Of a stretch of 64,000 nt of DNA, positions 13,850 through 26,621 are shown one piece after another. A model generated the notes under the pieces. The model searched no databases. It saw only the letters and a list, made by a program, of their open reading frames with translations, and was not told the origin of the DNA. The translations under genes and the position numbers were made by a program. Every line of letters begins with the position of its first letter. The first letter of the stretch is position 1. The stretch lies in the NCBI RefSeq assembly GCF_020536995.1, contig NC_068357.1:59029623-59093622 (forward strand), read 5' to 3'. Source of the stretch: Dreissena polymorpha (lineage: Eukaryota; Mollusca; Bivalvia; Myida; Dreissenidae).

Positions 13850-15393
13850 TCGTAAAGGGTCGTCCCAGATTAGCTTGTGCAGTCTGCAATGTGGGACTTC
13901 ATGCATGCGTGTAAAGTGTCGTCCCAAATTAGCTTGTGCAGTCTTCAATATGGGGCTTGATACATGCGTGTAAATTGTTGTCACAGATTAGCTTGTGCAG
14001 TATGCAATATGGGGCTTGATGCATGCTTGTAAAGTGTCGTCACAGATTAGCTTATGCAGTCTGCAAGATGGGACTTGATGCATGCGTGTAAAGTGTCGTC
14101 CCAGATAAGCTTGTGCAGTCTGCAATATGGGGCTTGATGCATGCGTGTAAAATGTCGTACCACATAAGCTTGTGCAGTCTGCAATATGGGGCTTGATGCA
14201 TGCGTGTAAAGAATCGTCCCAGATTAGCATGCGTGTAAAGTGTCGTCCCAGATGAGCTTGTGCAGTCTGCAATATGGGGCTTGATGCATGCGTGTTAAGT
14301 GTCGTCCAAGATTAACTTGTGCAGTCTGCAATATGGGGCTTGATGCATGCGTGTAAAGTGTCGTACCACATAAGCTTGTGCAGTCTGCAATATGGGGCTT
14401 GATGCATGCGTGTAAAGAATCGTCCCAGATTAGCATGCGTGTAAAGTGTCGTCCCAGATGAGCTTGTGCAGTCTGCAATATGGGGCTTGATGCATGCGTG
14501 TTAAGTGTCGTCCAAGATTAACTTGTGCAGTCTGCAATATGGGGCTTGATGCATGCGTGTAAACTGTCGTCCCAGATTAGCTTGTACAGTCTGCAATATG
14601 GGGCTTGATTCATGCGTTTAAATTGCCGTCACAGATTAGCTTGTGCAGTCTGCAATATGGGGCTTGATGCATGCGTGTAAAGGGTCGTCCCAGATTAGCT
14701 TGTGCAGTCTGCAATATCGGGCTTGATGCATGCGTGTAAAGAGTCGTCCCATATTAGCTTATGCAGTCTGCAATATGGGGCTTGATGCATGCGTGTAAAG
14801 TGTCGTCCCAGATTTAGCTTGTACAGTCTGCAATATGGGGCTTGATGCATGCGTTTAAATTGCCGTCACAGATTAGCTTGTGCAGTCTGCAATATGGGGC
14901 TTGATGCATGCGTGTAAAGGGTCGTCCCAGATTAGCTTGTGCAGTCTGCAATATGGGGCTTGATGCATGCGTGTAAAGAGTCGTCCCATATTAGCTTATG
15001 CAGTCTGTAATATGGGGCTTGATGCATGCGTGTAAAGTGTCGTCCCAGATTAGCTTGTGCAGTCTGCAATATGGGGCTTGATGCATGCGTGTAAAGTGTC
15101 GTCCCAGATTAGTTTGTGCAGTCTGCAATATGGGGCTTGATGCATGCGTGTAAGGTGTCGTCCCAGATTGGCTTGTACAGTCTGCAATATGGGGCTTGAT
15201 GCATGCGTTTAAAGTGTCATCCCAGATTAGCTTGTACAGTCTGCAATATGGGGCTTGATGCATGCGTGTCAATTGTCGTCCCAGATTACTATGCGTGTTA
15301 AGTGTCGTCCCAGATTAGCTTGTGCAGTCTGCAATATGGGGCTTGATGCATGCGTGTAAAGTGTCGTCCCAGATTAGCTTGTGCAGTCTGCAG
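13850..15393 (+). repeat. 59-bp satellite, about 26 units
   Basis: A head-to-tail array with a 59-bp period (for example CAGTCTG at 15001 and again at 15060). The unit holds GTCGTCCCAGATTAGCTTG and CAATATGGGGCTTGATGCAT. Blocks of several units recur: the short variant with GATTAGCATGCGTGTAAAG occurs near 14222 and again near 14430, and a TTTAAATTGCCGTCACAG variant near 14618 and again near 14853. This is a higher-order structure. The unit equals the left end of the dispersed GGGCTTAATGCATG-type element found elsewhere in this window. Confidence 0.9.
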
Positions 15394-15395
15394 TA

Positions 15396-15936
15396 TCAAG
15401 TTTGTGGAACGCAGTATAGTCGCCGAAACAACGTTAGAATTACCGGTGTTCCAGAAGATCAGGACCGTCAATCATCGGTGGCGGTGACAAACAAAGTCGT
15501 CTCCCTCGTAAATGCGCACTTGGGTATCCCCATTCAGCCCTTCGATATAGACATAGCCCACAGGCTTGGAAAATATAAACCAAATATGAATCGGCCTATG
15601 ATCGTAAGATTTGTCAGACGACAAACCAAGATAGACATTCTCCGTAATGCAAAACAATTCAAAGGGTCTGGCATCTTTGTGAACGAAGATCTCACAAAAC
15701 TAAATACAGAAGTGCTGGCGTCCGTCCGCCTCAAGCAACCTAGCGTCGTCCAACGGGCGTGGTCATTCGAGGGAAAAATGTTCGCGCTGTTTAAAGGAAA
15801 TGAGCATGCCACGCAAATAAACCACTCAGATTTCAAAGACTGGCTAGACAAGCCGTGGCCAAAAAAATCATATTCCGAGAGCGTCGAAACTCCCGCTCGA
15901 GCAAAACCGAGAGTCAACTCAAATAAATTGAAATGA
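15396..15936 (+). mobile_element. LINE ORF1 fragment (RRM-type)
   Basis: The reading frame encodes RRNNVRITGVPED, then IDIAHRLGKY, RPMIVRFVRR and GIFVNEDLT. This is the layout of an L1/Tx1-type ORF1 RNA-binding (RRM-like) domain, ending at a TGA at 15934-15936. The usual N-terminal coiled coil is missing: upstream the frame runs straight into the 59-bp satellite, so the first ATG (15322) is satellite-derived. It is more GC-rich than its surroundings and than the LINE at 21.3 kb, so the two are probably not the same copy. Confidence 0.65.
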
Positions 15937-17000
15937 GCTTGTTAAAGCTATGTATAGATAATATATTACTCTAATTGCAATCATTTATTACCCGTACTAA
16001 TGTCTGTTAACGATCAATGTATAGTGTTGGTTCCCATGCTGTATTGGTTTAGCCCTTATTTATTGTAATTAAAATCTACTTTAACAATATCAATAAACAG
16101 TGAACAACACTATAAATTACGAGTACGCGCTATGGACGAATAAAACAATCCCCCTTAGTATCAATTCTCTTAAATTTTTCTTGGTTTAGCCCTTATTTCT
16201 TGTCATTAACATATACTTTAACAATATCAATATACATTGAACAACAATATAAATTACGAGTACGCGCTATGGACAAATAAAACAATCCCCCTTAGTATTA
16301 AGTCTCTTAAATTTTCCGGCACCGCACATGCATTTGTGATTTTCTTTGAACTCAGTTACGTCCCTTGTAAACGAAAGGGTCACTATTTAGAATGTAAACA
16401 CTTCTCCATGTACAGGGTTTGTATATATAGTAATTGTAGACAGCCTCTTTGTTAGTACAAGGTTTAGTGAAACAAAAAAAGTGATACCTCATAATTTGTT
16501 ATCAGATTTGTATATAGGATCAGAAAAATAATTATAATATAAGAAACATTTAGTTAAATAGATCCCAAAATAGGTTGTCATTCTTTTGGAAGAATATTGT
16601 CAAAAAACAACACATATTGGAGCCTATATATATTTTATTTATTGTTACATAAATGTTCAGTTTGTACATAACTACATGCCTAATGTTGCTTTGCTATCCA
16701 GATGCATATATGATAAAATAGTGCTTTCCTACTGTTTATGTTCATGCATGTGTTTATGTGTGTGTGTTGTCTCAGTGTGAATCTGCGCATAAACCTAATG
16801 ATCTGATGGAGTGTAAGCAGTCTAAAATTCAAATTCATGGTTTACATAATACCTATAAAACAATTATGTAAATTGCCTTTGTTTGCTATGATTTTGTACA
16901 TAAACATGCTCTGTAACTAATTAATCCTTTTTTAAGTTTAGCAGTAAGTATTTACACAAATACGTATACTTATTACAATGGATATACAAATTGGTATTCG
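15937..17000. other. AT-rich stretch with a 137-bp tandem duplication
   Basis: About 16046-16180 and 16183-16316 are two adjacent copies, 137 bp apart, sharing TTTAGCCCTTATTT, ATTACGAGTACGCGCTATGG and AACAATCCCCCTTAGTAT. No gene is recognised. A TG-rich run lies at 16740-16770. Confidence 0.6.
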
Positions 17001-17242
17001 GGATTTTCGTAATTTAGAAGTTGTCTCCCATTCGGGTAGGTATCACAAGTATCCCGGTTAAAAAGCGGTCCGTCTAAAATGCGTATATGACTCATTTCCG
17101 CGGATATGACCGAAAAGTGCGGATATGGACGAATATAAGCAATATCGACACTTTTTCTGCAATGTTCATTTCAATGTTCAATGAAAAATACACAATATGT
17201 ATTAAATATGCAAGGTAAAATATCTTATATTTGATTGTTACT

Positions 17243-17643
17243 ATAAATTATAGTTTATTGGTACGTAAAAATATGCACGTCATTTTATTTATTCAAATGA
17301 ACAAAGGATATCGTAGTGCTACATTTAAATGTTTCAAGAATGATTATAACCATTATAGTTGAACTGTTATTGAAAAGCAATGCATGTCCCGCTAAAATTT
17401 TAGATTTTTCGTTAATATTTCAACAGTTCATATCCAATATCCCGAAAAGTTAAAATACGAAGCCTATATGTTTAAGATTAATATTACAGCTGTTACATTC
17501 ACTTATAAAACATAATATTAAAGACAAATCTAAAATTTTAGCGGGACATGCATTGCTTTTCAATAACAGCGAAACTATAATGGTTATAATCATTATTGAA
17601 ACATTTAAATTATTTGTACGTACTAATAAACTATAATATATAG
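17243..17643. repeat. Nested long hairpin, about 400 bp
   Basis: About 17243-17410 pairs with about 17523-17643. The arms share AAAGCAATGCATGTCCCGC, CTAAAATTTTAGA and GATTATAACCATTATAGTT in opposite orientation, with a loop of about 110 bp. It lies within the larger fold-back element. Confidence 0.75.
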
Positions 17644-17645
17644 AG

Positions 17646-18240
17646 GACAATTGTTGGATTCGGTGGATTATCGATTTTAAAGTGATATTATGGGCATTTT
17701 TTACTGTTAAATTGAGGTAAAAAGAATTAACAGGTCAAAAGATTTAGTTAAAATGTGGTTACTGACCAATTATCTGCAACTCATCTTGCTACCAGTTGTT
17801 TATAAAAATATAGATAATATTCGATATTTTACATGACTCACCCACTCCTCTAAGCCGAAATGATCCGTAAAACAAAATAGTGTCTAATGAACGAATCTTC
17901 AATAAAACTAAATTAAGATTCACATGGTATATCGAATCATTTCTGTCGTCAGTTGTCAAAACGAAAGTACAGTTGTTATTCAAATGCATTATTTTTCTCT
18001 TTCCGGGATATTGATTTAGTGAGTTGATGCTGCATTAACAAATATAAGTGTATATGAATTGAAAACACCAACATTTTACAACGGTGGCGATAGACACCTA
18101 TCAACTGTTAGATGCCCATAATATCCCTTTAATTCAAGAGTGATCATTGAAATAATATTTTCACGAGTGGCGCATCAACGAGTGAAAAAATATTTTTTCA
18201 ATGATCACGAGTGAATTAATATCTATATTCCATCGAATCC
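17646..18240. mobile_element. Nested MITE with TTGTTGGATTCG ends
   Basis: The ends read GACAATTGTTGGATTCGGTGG (left, about 17645) and the inverse CCATCGAATCCAACAAATT (about 18231). Inside these, TGATATTATGGGCAT pairs with ATGCCCATAATATCCC. A hairpin at 18132-18220 (GTGATCATTGAAATAATATT) sits near the right end. A partial relative lies at 6772-6915. Confidence 0.65.
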
Positions 18241-19043
18241 AACAAATTTTCTTTTTTATTTTATGCTATTTCACATTGTTTAAAAGTTTAACTAAAGATT
18301 TTCTGTGGGATAATGACGTCATTTCGTCAAAAAATGACGTCATTTCACAGTAAAAAGAGAAAATTATCGATAATTTTCACTGTTAATTTTCACTGTTTGA
18401 AACATTGAAATTATCAGTTTTAATTCCCTGATATTTCACAATAAACCACCGGAAAGCATAAAATAAATAGTCACAATCAAATATAATATATTTTTACCTT
18501 GCATAAAGTTATTATAGCACTACAAATATAGATCCTTTATTGGATAAAGTTTCATAAACCACATTCGTCGATTTTATCATATTCGCGCATTTGAAATCAT
18601 CATTTATTTTCAAATGAAAAATGCCACTTGAAACAGTGACATTTCAGACAATATTTACTGCATTCATAACATTCAGTATATTTAAATAAACATTTTGATT
18701 TCAAATAAAAATATAACCAGGGAAAAGTAACATCATTAATTACTTGTGGTCTGGCGATAATCGGCCCAAAAATACTCTACTATTTTCTAAAGCGTATTGT
18801 ATATCTTAATACTAAAGTTTTGAGACGACATCAAGAATAATAATACATTCAGTATATTAAATAAACATTATGTAAACTTATGCAACAAAACATATGTGGT
18901 GTCGGCATGGTTATATTGTTTGTGGTGTGTAGCCCTAAAACAATCTTCTGGCACTTCGTCACGTTCGCGGATATGAATTTAGAGTTGGAAAAATGATTAT
19001 GTCTATTAAATTTTTATATTTTGAGACAATACTAACATTTTTA
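18241..19043. other. Interior of fold-back element, small palindromes
   Basis: The pair GACGTCATTTCGTC / GACGTCATTTCACAG (18314-18355) and TTTTCACTGTT repeats form small inverted motifs. No coding sequence is seen. Confidence 0.4.
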
Positions 19044-19234
19044 ACACATATTGTGTATTTTTTATTAAACATTGCAGAAAAAGTGTCGATATTGCCTGTA
19101 TTCGTCCATATCCGCACTTTTCGGTCAATCCGCGGAAATGAGTCATATACGCATTTTAGACGGACCGCTTTTTACCCGGGATACTCGTAATACCTACCCG
19201 AATGAGAGACAACTTCTGAATTACGAAAAGATCC

Positions 19235-21338
19235 AATTGCTCTTGCATGATTTTGCCTTTGCCACATGTCCTCTAGTCCTATTTTTTTTCAATCTTGTGA
19301 GTGCAAATGCACTTTTCGCGCGTAAATAAAATCCAAATTGTTTTATCCTTTATGCATGATAGCGGTAGAATATGATATTTTTACATGATATTATGAATTC
19401 ATCAGGAGTCCAGTTCAAAACCACTAAATACATATGAGAAAGCACATTGATAGCACGATGATAATATATAGACTATGTAATTTAGGATAACTCTATTCTA
19501 AAATACCAATAATAGGTTTTTGTGCATGTTTTAAAATAGAAATAAATCTATTCACTATGATTGAAAACTCAATGCCCCTGGGCAGTCAGTGTACTGAATA
19601 ACTTATAATTTATGCATTTAGATAACTGCAGTGCAAATATGATAACTTTATGCACTTATATACCTTCAATGCAAAGATGGTTCATTTATTTTGTTTATGT
19701 GAAACCAGTCATGGCTTTGAAGGTATAAAACGTGGAGAACCTTAGATCATCTATTGTTTCCATCAATACTTTTAGTTAGATTTTCCTTTCTACTTCTTTT
19801 AAACTCTTGCTTCATTTTCGCTTTCATATGAAGCTTTTTTGCAGTGTTGAGTGAAATATGGATGTAAAATACAATAACACTGTCATATTCATATCATTGT
19901 CCTTCTGATTTTTACTTTTGTTTTTCCTATATAAATTATTGACATTTGCTAAAAAAATAACATGCTTGTCAAAGCTTTATTTTTTTTCTGTAAGAGAAAT
20001 AATTGTACTGATACCTGAAAATAAAAACAAATATAAGTGTGAATTCAAGAGTACTCTCGCGAAAATAATAAGGTTGTCAAATGTTTGCCTTTCTTGTAAA
20101 TTTTTATAACTTTGTTTTTTCCTATATAGAGTATTGACTTTTGTTAAGAAAAAATAACATGCTTGTCAAAGCTTTATTTTTTCCGTAAGAGAAATAATTG
20201 TACTGATACCTGTAAATAGAAACAAAGATAAGTGTGAATTCAAGAGTACTTTTGCAAAAAAATAGGGTTATCATATGTTTGCATTCGCTTGTAAATTTTC
20301 ATAACTACACAGATTGTACAATGTAGGACTTACTTATGTGCTCATACGTTCTAATCAAAACAAAGCATGTTTTTGCATCTTATACGCCTGATATAACTCC
20401 TACCGTAAAGGTTAAAAGTGCATGAATGGTACTCTTTTACAAATAGCATGTATGCTCTTATTACACTTAGGAAACTTAAAACAGAAAATTCAAGTTGTAA
20501 TAAATGCATTATGGTTGTTGATCCTATAAAACTATGTATAATAATGTTTTATTATAGTGACGGACTTATGAAGCAATCTTATGTCTTATGTCTACCTGTA
20601 ATTGTGTATATAACATAACAATACTGTTTAAAACATTCCTATAAAATAGAATGTGTACCATTATAGATACCAATCTAAAATATAATGTGGCTTTTGTTAG
20701 TTAGGGTTCTAATCAAACGAAGCTCTGTATTATATATGGTACTTCAAATGATATGTGTATCACACATGTGTATTTTTGTACGTTAATCTGATAATATAAA
20801 CACATAATCGGCGTTTACGATCTAAATTAAGATTATGTAGTACTATTATTACATGTATCAATTTTAAATAGTTTATGTCATTACTATGTTAAGTGCTATG
20901 AACACATAAAAGGAAAATAATCTCCAATAGGAACTCTAAGTTTTATACATTTAGATTTTAAAAATGTAATCAAATTAATGCCTTAAAATGGTATACATCT
21001 TTATCTATGAAATACTACGAAAATAAATTGTCTTAACATACCTTTTCGCAAAATAAGTCTTAATTTAGCCTGATTCTGATTTGCATTTGTTATTAATACT
21101 TGGAATGTTTAGCCAAACCAGTTGTTTATTGTGTTTTTTCTCACTATTGTGATTTTATCTTTTTATTTCTTCATTGCTATGAAATATTCATATTTGTGTA
21201 ATTTTTGTTTTGTTTTTTTGTTTGTATGTGGGAACATCTTAAGTCTTATAATAGAAATCAACTGGACATGTTTTAAAATAGAAACTTACTGGACAAGCAC
21301 ACACAAATTATCATTTACATCACCCTCCACCTCTTTAA
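19235..21338. other. AT-rich, with a 195-bp tandem duplication
   Basis: Two adjacent copies with a 195-bp period span about 19918-20307. They share TTCCTATATA (19924, 20119), ACATGCTTGTCAAAGCTTTA and AATTGTACTGATACCTG. The last 200 bases before 21339 may be the 5' leader of the LINE that follows. No gene is recognised. Confidence 0.55.
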
Positions 21339-24300
21339 ATGATTAAATTATGTACTTTGAATGTAAAAGGGCTAAACAATAAAGATAAACGCGTAAAAAT
21401 CTTCAAATGGTTAGACGAAAAAAAAATTATATGCCTATTACAAGAAAGTCACTTGACACATACTTTAGCACAAACCTTAAAAGATGAATGGGACGGAGAC
21501 ATCTAGCTCAGTGGACAGCATTCTAATAAACAAGGCATTGCCTTTCTGATTAAAAAATAATATAGGGATCACAGTCGATAACTTTAACGAAATAATAATT
21601 GGCAGACAAGCAAGTATAGATATCAAAATACACGAAACACAACTAACATTAATCAACGTTTACGGCCCTAACATTGATGATTCTTCATTTTACGAAACAT
21701 TACAATCCTTTATAATTAATAACTAAGATTAAAATATTAAAGTCGGCGGTGATTTCAATACTGATCTTAACCTATTATTAGATAAAAAGAAGGGAAACCT
21801 TTATACTCATGCTAAAAATATAAACATTTTACTTAACATAATTGAAAACTACAATATGATAGACATCTGGCGTACAGTAAATCCAAACGAAAGCAAATTC
21901 ACCTGGCACTCAAACGCAAAACCAACAATATTTTGTAGATTAGACTATTTTTTAATATCTGAGTCTCTTTGCAACATCATTGACACATACAGCATAAAAC
22001 CAGGATTCATGACTGACCACTCTCTAGTTAAACTTAAACTGCACAAAATACATTCTGAAAGAGGCCCAGGATACTTTAAAATTAATAACAGCATCTTATT
22101 GGATACACAATATCAAACACAAATAAAACAAGAAATATTCAATACAGTTCAAAATAATAATGATGCGAACCCAAACACCTTATGGGAAGTAATTAAAGGA
22201 AATATATGTAACACAACTATTAGATATACATCATTGAAACAAAAAGAAACACACAAACTTGAAACTGAAACCATCAAAATCATTGAAACACTTGAAAAAC
22301 AATAACTTGAAACAAACACAAACGACACTAACGCCATTGAAAACGAAATAACATTTAAAAAAAACAAGTATTAGAAGGAATTTATCATACACATCTCAAT
22401 GGAATAATACTACGAGCACGTGCACAGATGTTGAACACAATGACAAAATACACTTTTTTTCGCAAACATCGAAAAACGTAGAAGTGAACAAAAAAAGTAC
22501 ACACATTAGTAGTCAATGGCGAAGATATAACAAACAGAACTCAAATACTAGAAGAACAACGTTTATTTTTCGAAACCCTCTATAAACGAAAACATGTTGA
22601 AAATAACACCTTTTTTTAAAATACGCATCATGCTTTAAATCAAGAGGAAAAACAACTGTGCGACGGATTACTTAATGAATATGAATGTGGATTAGCCCTA
22701 AAAGAAATGCAAAATAAAACAAGTCCAGGATCTGATGGCATCACAATCGAATTTTATAAAATATTCTGGAAAGATATAAAAACACAACTAATTAATTCAC
22801 TTAACTATTCATTTAACAACGAAAACTTAAATACGCTACAAAAACAAGGTATTATATCACTCATTCTAAAACCTGGAAAAAACTTAGAATCCTTATCAAA
22901 CTGGCGCCCGATTAGTTTACTGAACAATGATTATAAAATTGCAACTAAAAGTATATCAAACAGAAAAAAAATATTACCATCAATCATCTCAAGATCACAA
23001 TCTGGTTTCATTAAAGGACGTTACATTGGTGAAAACGTACGTCTGATACAATAATGCATAAATTATTTCAACCAACCAAACAATTCTGGCTTCATTTTCT
23101 TTGCAGACTTCGAAAAGGCTTTCGACTCACTAGACCATTCGTTTATGTTCTCTTGCTTAGAAAATATGAATTTCGGTGAAAGTCTAATAAAATGGGTTAA
23201 ACTATTTTACACCGATATTAACAGTATAATTATTAACAATGGCTTTTTCTCAAACAGTTTTAACATCGAACGAGGGGTAAGACAAGGATGTCCACTTTCA
23301 TCCTCGCTATTTATTATATGCATCGAGTATCTATCTCACTATATCCAATCAAACAAACATATAAAGGGAATATCGCTAGAACCCGACGAAGAAATTAAAC
23401 AGTCCCTATTTGCTGACGATGCAACTTATTTCTTAAATGACAGTAGTGACTCATTCGATAATCTTATAGAATCGCTAACCCTTTTTGGAACAGCATCTGG
23501 TCTTAAACTAAACAAAAGTAAATGCACTGTGCTACGAGTAGGTAAATTTAAACAAAGTAATATTTATCTTGAAGAAATGAAATTCAACTGGACATCAGAT
23601 GAAGCAACAACGTTAGGAATAACCTTTACAAACAATGAAAATGAAACAATTCTAAAAAACATATTGCCTACATTACAAAAATTTAAAAATTGTTTAAAAT
23701 CATGGCAACATCGTAAACTTACACTTATCGGAAAAAACACAGTGTTGAAAACGTTTGCACTCCCTAAGTTAATTTATACACTAACAGTTCTCCTAAACCC
23801 ACCGAATGATATTATTGAAGATATAAAATCAGAAATATTTAATTTCATATGGGACGGTAAACCTGATAAAATTAAGCGAACTCAATTAGTTCAATCAGTA
23901 GAATATGGAGGTATCAGACTAACAGATATAGACTCATTCCTGAATGCAATCAAATGCAGTTGGGTCAAAAGATATTTAGATAACACCAATACGAGTAAAT
24001 GGAAATTATTCTACCAGAAAATCCTTAAAACTTATGGTGACTCCTTACTTTTTGAATGTAACATCGACAACAATATCTTAGACGAAATTTCAACCAAAAC
24101 ATATTTCTATCGAATGTTCTATCGGCATGGTGTAAAATTACTCAAAATTTAGAAACCAAAATAAACAGTAAAATCATTTTATGCAACAATAAAGACATAA
24201 CTACTACTAATAAAACGTTTTTCTATAAAAATGTATTCGAACGAAACTTAAAATATGTAGATCAATTGTACGACTACAGAATAAACGACTTCTATTCCTT

Positions 24301-24950
24301 TGATAACTTATGCTACATATTCGGAATACCTACAAGTAATTTCCTGATGTACTACACATTGATCAAAAGTATACCCATACATATTAAAGCTGTTACCAAT
24401 ACAAATAACACACAATGTACTCAAAAAACTTTCGTAGAAAACATTTTTGCAAAACAAAACAAAACAAACAAAATATTTTACACACTTCAAATTAAAAACC
24501 CTGCTGAAATCTCAAAGCTCAAACTAAATTACAAAACCTTCTTGGAGAAAATGAATTTAATTGGAAACAAATATTCGTCATGCCATATAAATCAACTACT
24601 GATAGCACACTAAAAAATTTCTATATAAATACATCCAGAGAATCATAGCTACAAACACATATCTTTTTAAGTGCAACCTAGCCTATACAAATCTATGTGA
24701 TATGTGTATTGAACACATTGAAACAATAGAACACCTTTTCTGGGAGTGTAAAAATATTCAATCTCTATGGAATCAATTGACAAGCTTTCTAGAGAAACAA
24801 CAATTAAATGTCAAACTATCTCTCTTAAACATAAGTTTAGGGGTAAATACCTTCAAAATACAAGAGGTTAATATTGCTGTGAACTACATAATTATATTAA
24901 TGAAATATATTATATTCAGTATGAAATACAGAAAAACAAGCAAATTCGTT
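21339..24950 (+). mobile_element. L1/Tx1-like LINE ORF2, decayed
   Basis: An AT-rich ORF2 starts at ATG 21339 (MIKLCTLNVKGLN), the start of an apurinic-type endonuclease. GGDFNTDL lies near 21750 and the endonuclease end (SKFTWHSN, FCRLDYFLIS, TDHSLVK) at 21890-22030. The reverse transcriptase (22707-24152) shows NKTSPGSDGI, WRPISLLN, FADFEKAFDSLDH, RGVRQGCPLS and the catalytic FADDATYF. A CxxC...H...HLFWEC knuckle follows near 24700-24740. Lesions include TAG at 21504-21506, a 1-nt shift near 21550, stops near 21724, TAA at 22303-22305, TAA at 23052-23054 inside the RT, and shifts near 24150 and 24615. ORF1 is not adjacent. The RT core residues remain readable, so it is only moderately old. 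Confidence 0.85.
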
Positions 24951-25895
24951 GAATTGATATCCCCCGCCTATATACTTCTGAACACAAACGTGTTATATTT
25001 GACACTAAAAAAGCATTTTTTTGAAGATACAAAGGGCCATAACTCTGTTATTATCAGATGGTGTACAATGCCATTTGGCGTGCATCATTCTGTTATCAAT
25101 ATATATACTCATACCAAGTTTCAATGAAATCCGCAAAAGCACTTCCAAGATATGGCTCCGGAAACAAAAGTGACGGACAGACGGACAGCCGGACGGACAG
25201 CAGGACAACGCCAAAACAATATCCCTCCACCTCTGGCGGGGGATATATACTCGTACCAAGTTTCAATGAAATCTGCCGAAGCACTTCCAAGATATGGCTC
25301 CGGACACAAAGTGCCTATAGTAAAAAGCATTTTTTCAAGATACAAAGGGCCATAACTCTGTTTTTAACAGATGGTATACAATGCCATTTGGCGTGCATCA
25401 TCCTCTTATCCATATATATACTCATACCAAGTTTCAATGAAATCCGCCAAAGCACTTCCAAGATATGGCTCCGGACACAAAAGTGCCTATAGTAAAAAGC
25501 ATTTTTTCAAGATACAAAGGGCCTTAACTCTGTTTTTAACAGATGGTGTACAATGCCATTTGGCGTGCATCATCCTCTTATGCATATATATACTCATACC
25601 AAGTTTCAATGAAATCCGCCAAAGCACTTCCAAGATATGGCTCCGGACACAAAAGTGCCTATAGTAAAAAGCATTTTTTCAAGATACAAAGGGCCATAAC
25701 TCTGTTTTTAAAAGATGGTGCACAATGCCATTTGGCGTGCATCATCCTCTTATGCATATATATACTCATACGAAGTTTCAATGAAATCCGCCAAAGCACT
25801 TCCAAGATATGGCTCCGGACACAAAAGTGCCGGACGGACGGACAGCCGGACGGACAACGCCAAAACAATATCCCTCCGCCTCTGGCGGGGGATAA
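24945..25895. mobile_element. Inverted-repeat element with 172-bp internal tandem
   Basis: The left end TTCGTTGAATTGATATCCCC (24948) is the inverse of the end seen at 37816-37842 in another copy. The interior holds AGGGCCATAACTCTGTT, CCATTTGGCGTGCATCAT and TCCAAGATATGGCTCCGGA, then GGACAGACGGACAGCC and CCTCTGGCGGGGGAT. From about 25300 to 25830 a block is repeated about every 172 bp. It abuts the 3' end of the LINE. Open frames here are by-products of the tandem copies. Confidence 0.7.
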
Positions 25896-26620
25896 TAACA
25901 CCTACAATGAACTGTTTTATTAATTATTTAAAACTGAAAATTTAAATTGAATTATTAATTATTGTCCACTGTGTTGATTAGTGGACCCACGAATTTAAAT
26001 GTTTGACAAAAATTGGCGTATTAATTTGCTGTCCAAATGAAAATGTTGTTAAAACTCTAAGTGTGCATGGTGCTAATTGACATGTATCAACTGGCTTCTT
26101 TCTTCTATTTGGTTACTGATATTTTTTATTGCATTAAAACATGCATAATATATTTGAAGCCTGAATGGCAAAGTAGTCGTGTGTTAGATGTCCACTTAAC
26201 TGACCTGGGTTTGAGTCTTCTTTATTTTTATATTTTTATTTTGTTCTTGCTTATTATTGAAACATTGAATGTTTTGCCGTAAATAAAAAAACAACGTTTA
26301 TTTGTGCAGTGTACTCGGTGCTTCACATTAGATATTAACAACAAATAGTTGCTTCTGGAATGGAGTGTAATTTTCTGTATCTGTCATGGATTATCTGAAT
26401 TTAAACCAACTTATATATAAGCTTCAATTTGGGAAATGGGGCTTTATTCTTTTTCCGCTTTAATAAATTTTTTCATCAATGTCACGTCCAGTTGTTGGTT
26501 AGGTTGTGTAGGGTTAGGCTGAGTAGGGTTAGGCCTGTAGCCATAAAAGGGAGAATCCTGAAGTGTGTTACACTCGATAATTTCATTCTACTACACATGC
26601 ACACATACATAAACCTTGCT
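25896..26620. other. No gene recognised
   Basis: AT-rich sequence. A short GGGTTAGGC repeat (26507-26545) resembles telomeric sequence only superficially. Confidence 0.35.
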
Positions 26621-26621
26621 A

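Larger units (their letters stand above)
17001..19234. mobile_element. Large fold-back element, about 200-bp TIRs
   Basis: The left arm (about 17001-17201) is the near-perfect inverse of the right arm (about 19044-19234). Shared text includes CATTTCCGCGGAT, AAAAGTGCGGATATGGACGA and ATCGACACTTTTTCTGCAAT. A further inverted pair lies inside (about 17203-17245 with 18470-18512). No transposase is recognised, so it is non-autonomous. Two other inverted-repeat structures are nested in it. Confidence 0.8.

Noticed and set aside
13988-15272. Minus-strand frames of repeated LGRHFTRM-type text
   Set aside because: These are translations of the 59-bp satellite, without start context or codon bias.
15396-24950. 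One LINE with ORF1 at 15.4 kb and ORF2 at 21.3 kb split by the fold-back element
   Set aside because: The two parts differ strongly in base composition and the intervening sequence beyond the insertion does not read as LINE, so a single copy is not supported.
25005-25945. Overlapping frames on both strands
   Set aside because: They follow the 172-bp tandem units of a mobile element and have no protein similarity that I recognise.
26507-26545. GGGTTAGGC motifs as interstitial telomere
   Set aside because: Only two or three imperfect copies, without the TTAGGG period.
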